DNA of 32,751 bases. Source: Gammaproteobacteria bacterium. Its GTDB lineage: Bacteria > Pseudomonadota > Gammaproteobacteria > Steroidobacterales > Rariloculaceae. The stretch spans positions 1 to 32,751 of the forward strand of contig JAQWRR010000049.1 of NCBI GenBank assembly GCA_029243585.1, in the 5' to 3' direction. Positions 30,737-32,751 of the stretch are shown here, one piece after another. The notes under the pieces are model-generated. The model did not search any database. It had not been told where the DNA came from and saw only the letters and a program-made list of their open reading frames with translations. Position numbers and translations under genes: made by a program. Position 1 is the first letter of the stretch, and each line of letters starts with the position of its first letter.

Positions 30737-32158
30737 TTAGCTTTTACGTATTGCATCTATTACAGCACTCGTTGATCGGCCGTCCTTATGACTTAGTACT
30801 CGCACTTCGCCACCGTTTTTAATTACCTCCTTGCCACCGACTATCTCATCTGTTTGATAATCTCCTCCTTTTACCAGCACGTCAGGAAGAAGTTTTGCGA
30901 TAAGGTTAGCTGGTGTCTTTTCTGAAAACGACACCACCCAATCTACAGCTGCCAAACCAGACAGCACTGCCATTCTGTCCTCTAGTGGGTTAATAGGACG
31001 TGATTTTCCTTTTAACCCTTTTACTGACTCATCATCATTCACTGCTATAACCAGTCTATCACCGAGCGTCTTTGCCTCCTCTAAATAACTGACATGTCCC
31101 GCATGCAGAATATCAAAGCAGCCATTTGTCATAACAATACGCTCACCACGATATCGGGCTTCTTTAATAAGAGCCTCAAGCTCTTCAGTATTAACAAGCC
31201 CCCTTCCACCGGTTCCCTTGCTATGCAAAGCAATGCGCAGTTCAGAGACTGTAACGCTAGCAACACCAATTTTTCTTACTACTAGTCCAGCACCAAGATT
31301 TGCTAATCCTGCTGCTGCTTCAAAATTAAGCCCACATCCAACCCCAACCGCCATTAAAGAAATAAATGTATCACCAGCGCCAGTTACATCAAAAACCTCT
31401 CGCGCTTCTGCTGGAAGCGATAAAGCCTGATCCCTTTTAGGGAATAAGGTCATTCCCTGCTCCCCTCTCGTTACAAGCAAAGCTTCTAGTTTGAGCTGGT
31501 TCCTTAATGACTCCCCTTCGTTTAAAAACTCATCCTCGTTCTTCCAATGCCCAACGACAGCAGCGAATTCTGCCTGGTTAGGCGTTAAAATTGTCGCGCA
31601 TTTATAACGTTGAAAATCAGTCCCTTTAGGGTCAACTAATACTGGGATTTTTGCCTCAACACATGCTGAAATTAGGCTCTCTACTCGATCTAGTGAACCT
31701 TTTCCATAATCCGAAAGGACTACAACATCAGTATCCCTCAATAAGTTACGAACAAGGTCAGCAAAAATGTCTCCCTGATCTTTAAAGCTTTCTTCTGAGT
31801 CCAATCGAATAAGCTGTTGATTACGAGACAGAACACGAAGTTTATGAATAGTTGGTGCATGAGGCGCCTTTATGAAATGGCACTCCACATCAGCTGCGAC
31901 AAGAAGTTCTGATAAAACCTGTCCACGGTCGTCGGCACCGATTACCGTCGCCAACTGAACATGTGCACCAAGTGCCGCAATATTGTAGGCAACATTTGCG
32001 GCACCGCCTGGTCGTCGCTCAGTACCCTGTGTCCTAACAACAGGAACTGGCGCTTCTGGCGATATTCTTCCAGTATCACCAAAGCGATACTCATCAAGCA
32101 TCGCATCACCGGCAACAAGTACTCGTAAATTAGAGAAGTCGGGGATATTTAATGTCAC
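30737..32158 (-). CDS. hldE: Bifunctional D-glycero-beta-D-manno-heptose-7-phosphate kinase / heptose-1-phosphate adenylyltransferase
   Basis: 473 aa; PfkB-type kinase (RRPGGAANVAYNIAALGA, DVTGAGDTFISLMAVG) fused to a cytidylyltransferase-like domain (IVMTNGCFDILHAGHVSYLEEAKTLGDRLVIAVNDDESVKGLKGKSRPIN). Confidence 0.96.
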   Translation of the reverse strand: MTLNIPDFSNLRVLVAGDAMLDEYRFGDTGRISPEAPVPVVRTQGTERRPGGAANVAYNIAALGAHVQLATVIGADDRGQVLSELLVAADVECHFIKAPHAPTIHKLRVLSRNQQLIRLDSEESFKDQGDIFADLVRNLLRDTDVVVLSDYGKGSLDRVESLISACVEAKIPVLVDPKGTDFQRYKCATILTPNQAEFAAVVGHWKNEDEFLNEGESLRNQLKLEALLVTRGEQGMTLFPKRDQALSLPAEAREVFDVTGAGDTFISLMAVGVGCGLNFEAAAGLANLGAGLVVRKIGVASVTVSELRIALHSKGTGGRGLVNTEELEALIKEARYRGERIVMTNGCFDILHAGHVSYLEEAKTLGDRLVIAVNDDESVKGLKGKSRPINPLEDRMAVLSGLAAVDWVVSFSEKTPANLIAKLLPDVLVKGGDYQTDEIVGGKEVIKNGGEVRVLSHKDGRSTSAVIDAIRKS

Positions 32159-32331
32159 GGGCCCATTAATTTTTATAGTGAGAAACGTATTATTTCACGT
32201 TTTACGTCTACTTTGTTCTAGTGTGTGGTCTAAAAAACCGCCCGACTTCAATCATAATGCTACTGAACAAATTAATCGCAGACATTTAAATATATAGGAC
32301 GACTATACCGAGACTCTATAATGTCTGAATA

Positions 32332-32751
32332 TCAACCACACTTAGAGTACCCACAATTCAAACATGTTAAGCAGCCATCCATCATCACACTTGCCGCAGT
32401 ATTGCATTTACCGCAAAGTTGAGCACCATCTGGAAATTTATTCTCTGCAAAAGCATCTGTTTGGACATCACGCGCCTCAAAGTCAGCACGCTTCTCTTCC
32501 ATCATTTTTTCATGCTCTTCACTAGGGGTTTGTGGAATCAGAAGACCTATTTGGGTTAAATGCCGCTCTACGATGTGTCCAAGCTCTGCAATTATTGAGG
32601 GCATAAACTTGCCACCAGGTTGCCAATAACCCCCTCTCGGATCGAACACGGCTTTTAACTCATCCACGAGAAAAGTTACATCTCCACCTTTACGAAACAC
32701 AGCAGACATGATTCGAGTAAGGGCAACTATCCATTGATAGTGATCCAGGTT
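32332..32751 (-). CDS. nrdJ: Vitamin B12-dependent (class II) ribonucleoside-diphosphate reductase, C-terminal part, truncated by window edge
   Basis: The frame stays open to the right edge upstream of the annotated Met (NLDHYQWIVALTRI-MSAVFRKGGDV...). VDELKAVFDPRGGYW..GKFMPSIIAELGHIVERH and Cys-rich tail LCGKCNTAASVMMDGCLTCLNCGYSKCG match NrdJ C-termini. Confidence 0.82.
   Translation of the reverse strand, partial: NLDHYQWIVALTRIMSAVFRKGGDVTFLVDELKAVFDPRGGYWQPGGKFMPSIIAELGHIVERHLTQIGLLIPQTPSEEHEKMMEEKRADFEARDVQTDAFAENKFPDGAQLCGKCNTAASVMMDGCLTCLNCGYSKCG

Overview
This window looks like a moderately AT-rich, densely packed chromosomal segment from a Gammaproteobacterium, judged by gene content and order. 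No lineage is assigned. I see housekeeping genes only: no phage, transposon, CRISPR array, rRNA or tRNA. Left to right: 5' part of sspA (truncated by the window edge), murA-ibaG (-), the LPS/envelope operon kdsD-kdsC-lptC-lptA-lptB-rpoN (+), a decayed rapZ remnant fused onto the 3' end of rpoN, patatin-pyk-pgk-gap-tkt (-), a CpdA-like phosphodiesterase (+), LON-domain protein-mpl-conserved membrane protein (-), rnd (+), adk (-), PPi-dependent phosphofructokinase and H+-pyrophosphatase (+), pcm-rhodanese-RND MFP-RND permease-tolC (+), hldE (-), and the 3' end of a class II (B12-dependent) ribonucleotide reductase (-) cut by the right edge. I did not find a convincing undescribed multi-gene system. 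The most interesting signals are: (1) an apparent deletion scar joining rpoN directly to the C-terminal half of rapZ, with hpf, ptsN and the RapZ P-loop domain gone and two further frameshifts; (2) an adenylate kinase LID with a Cys130/Thr133/Cys150/Ala153 tetrad, i.e. half of a zinc site; (3) a PPi-centred energy pair (PPi-PFK plus predicted K+-independent H+-PPase); (4) a GAPDH with Gly in place of the NAD-discriminating Asp32; (5) a C8 homopolymer in a predicted cysteine-bearing extracellular loop of TolC.
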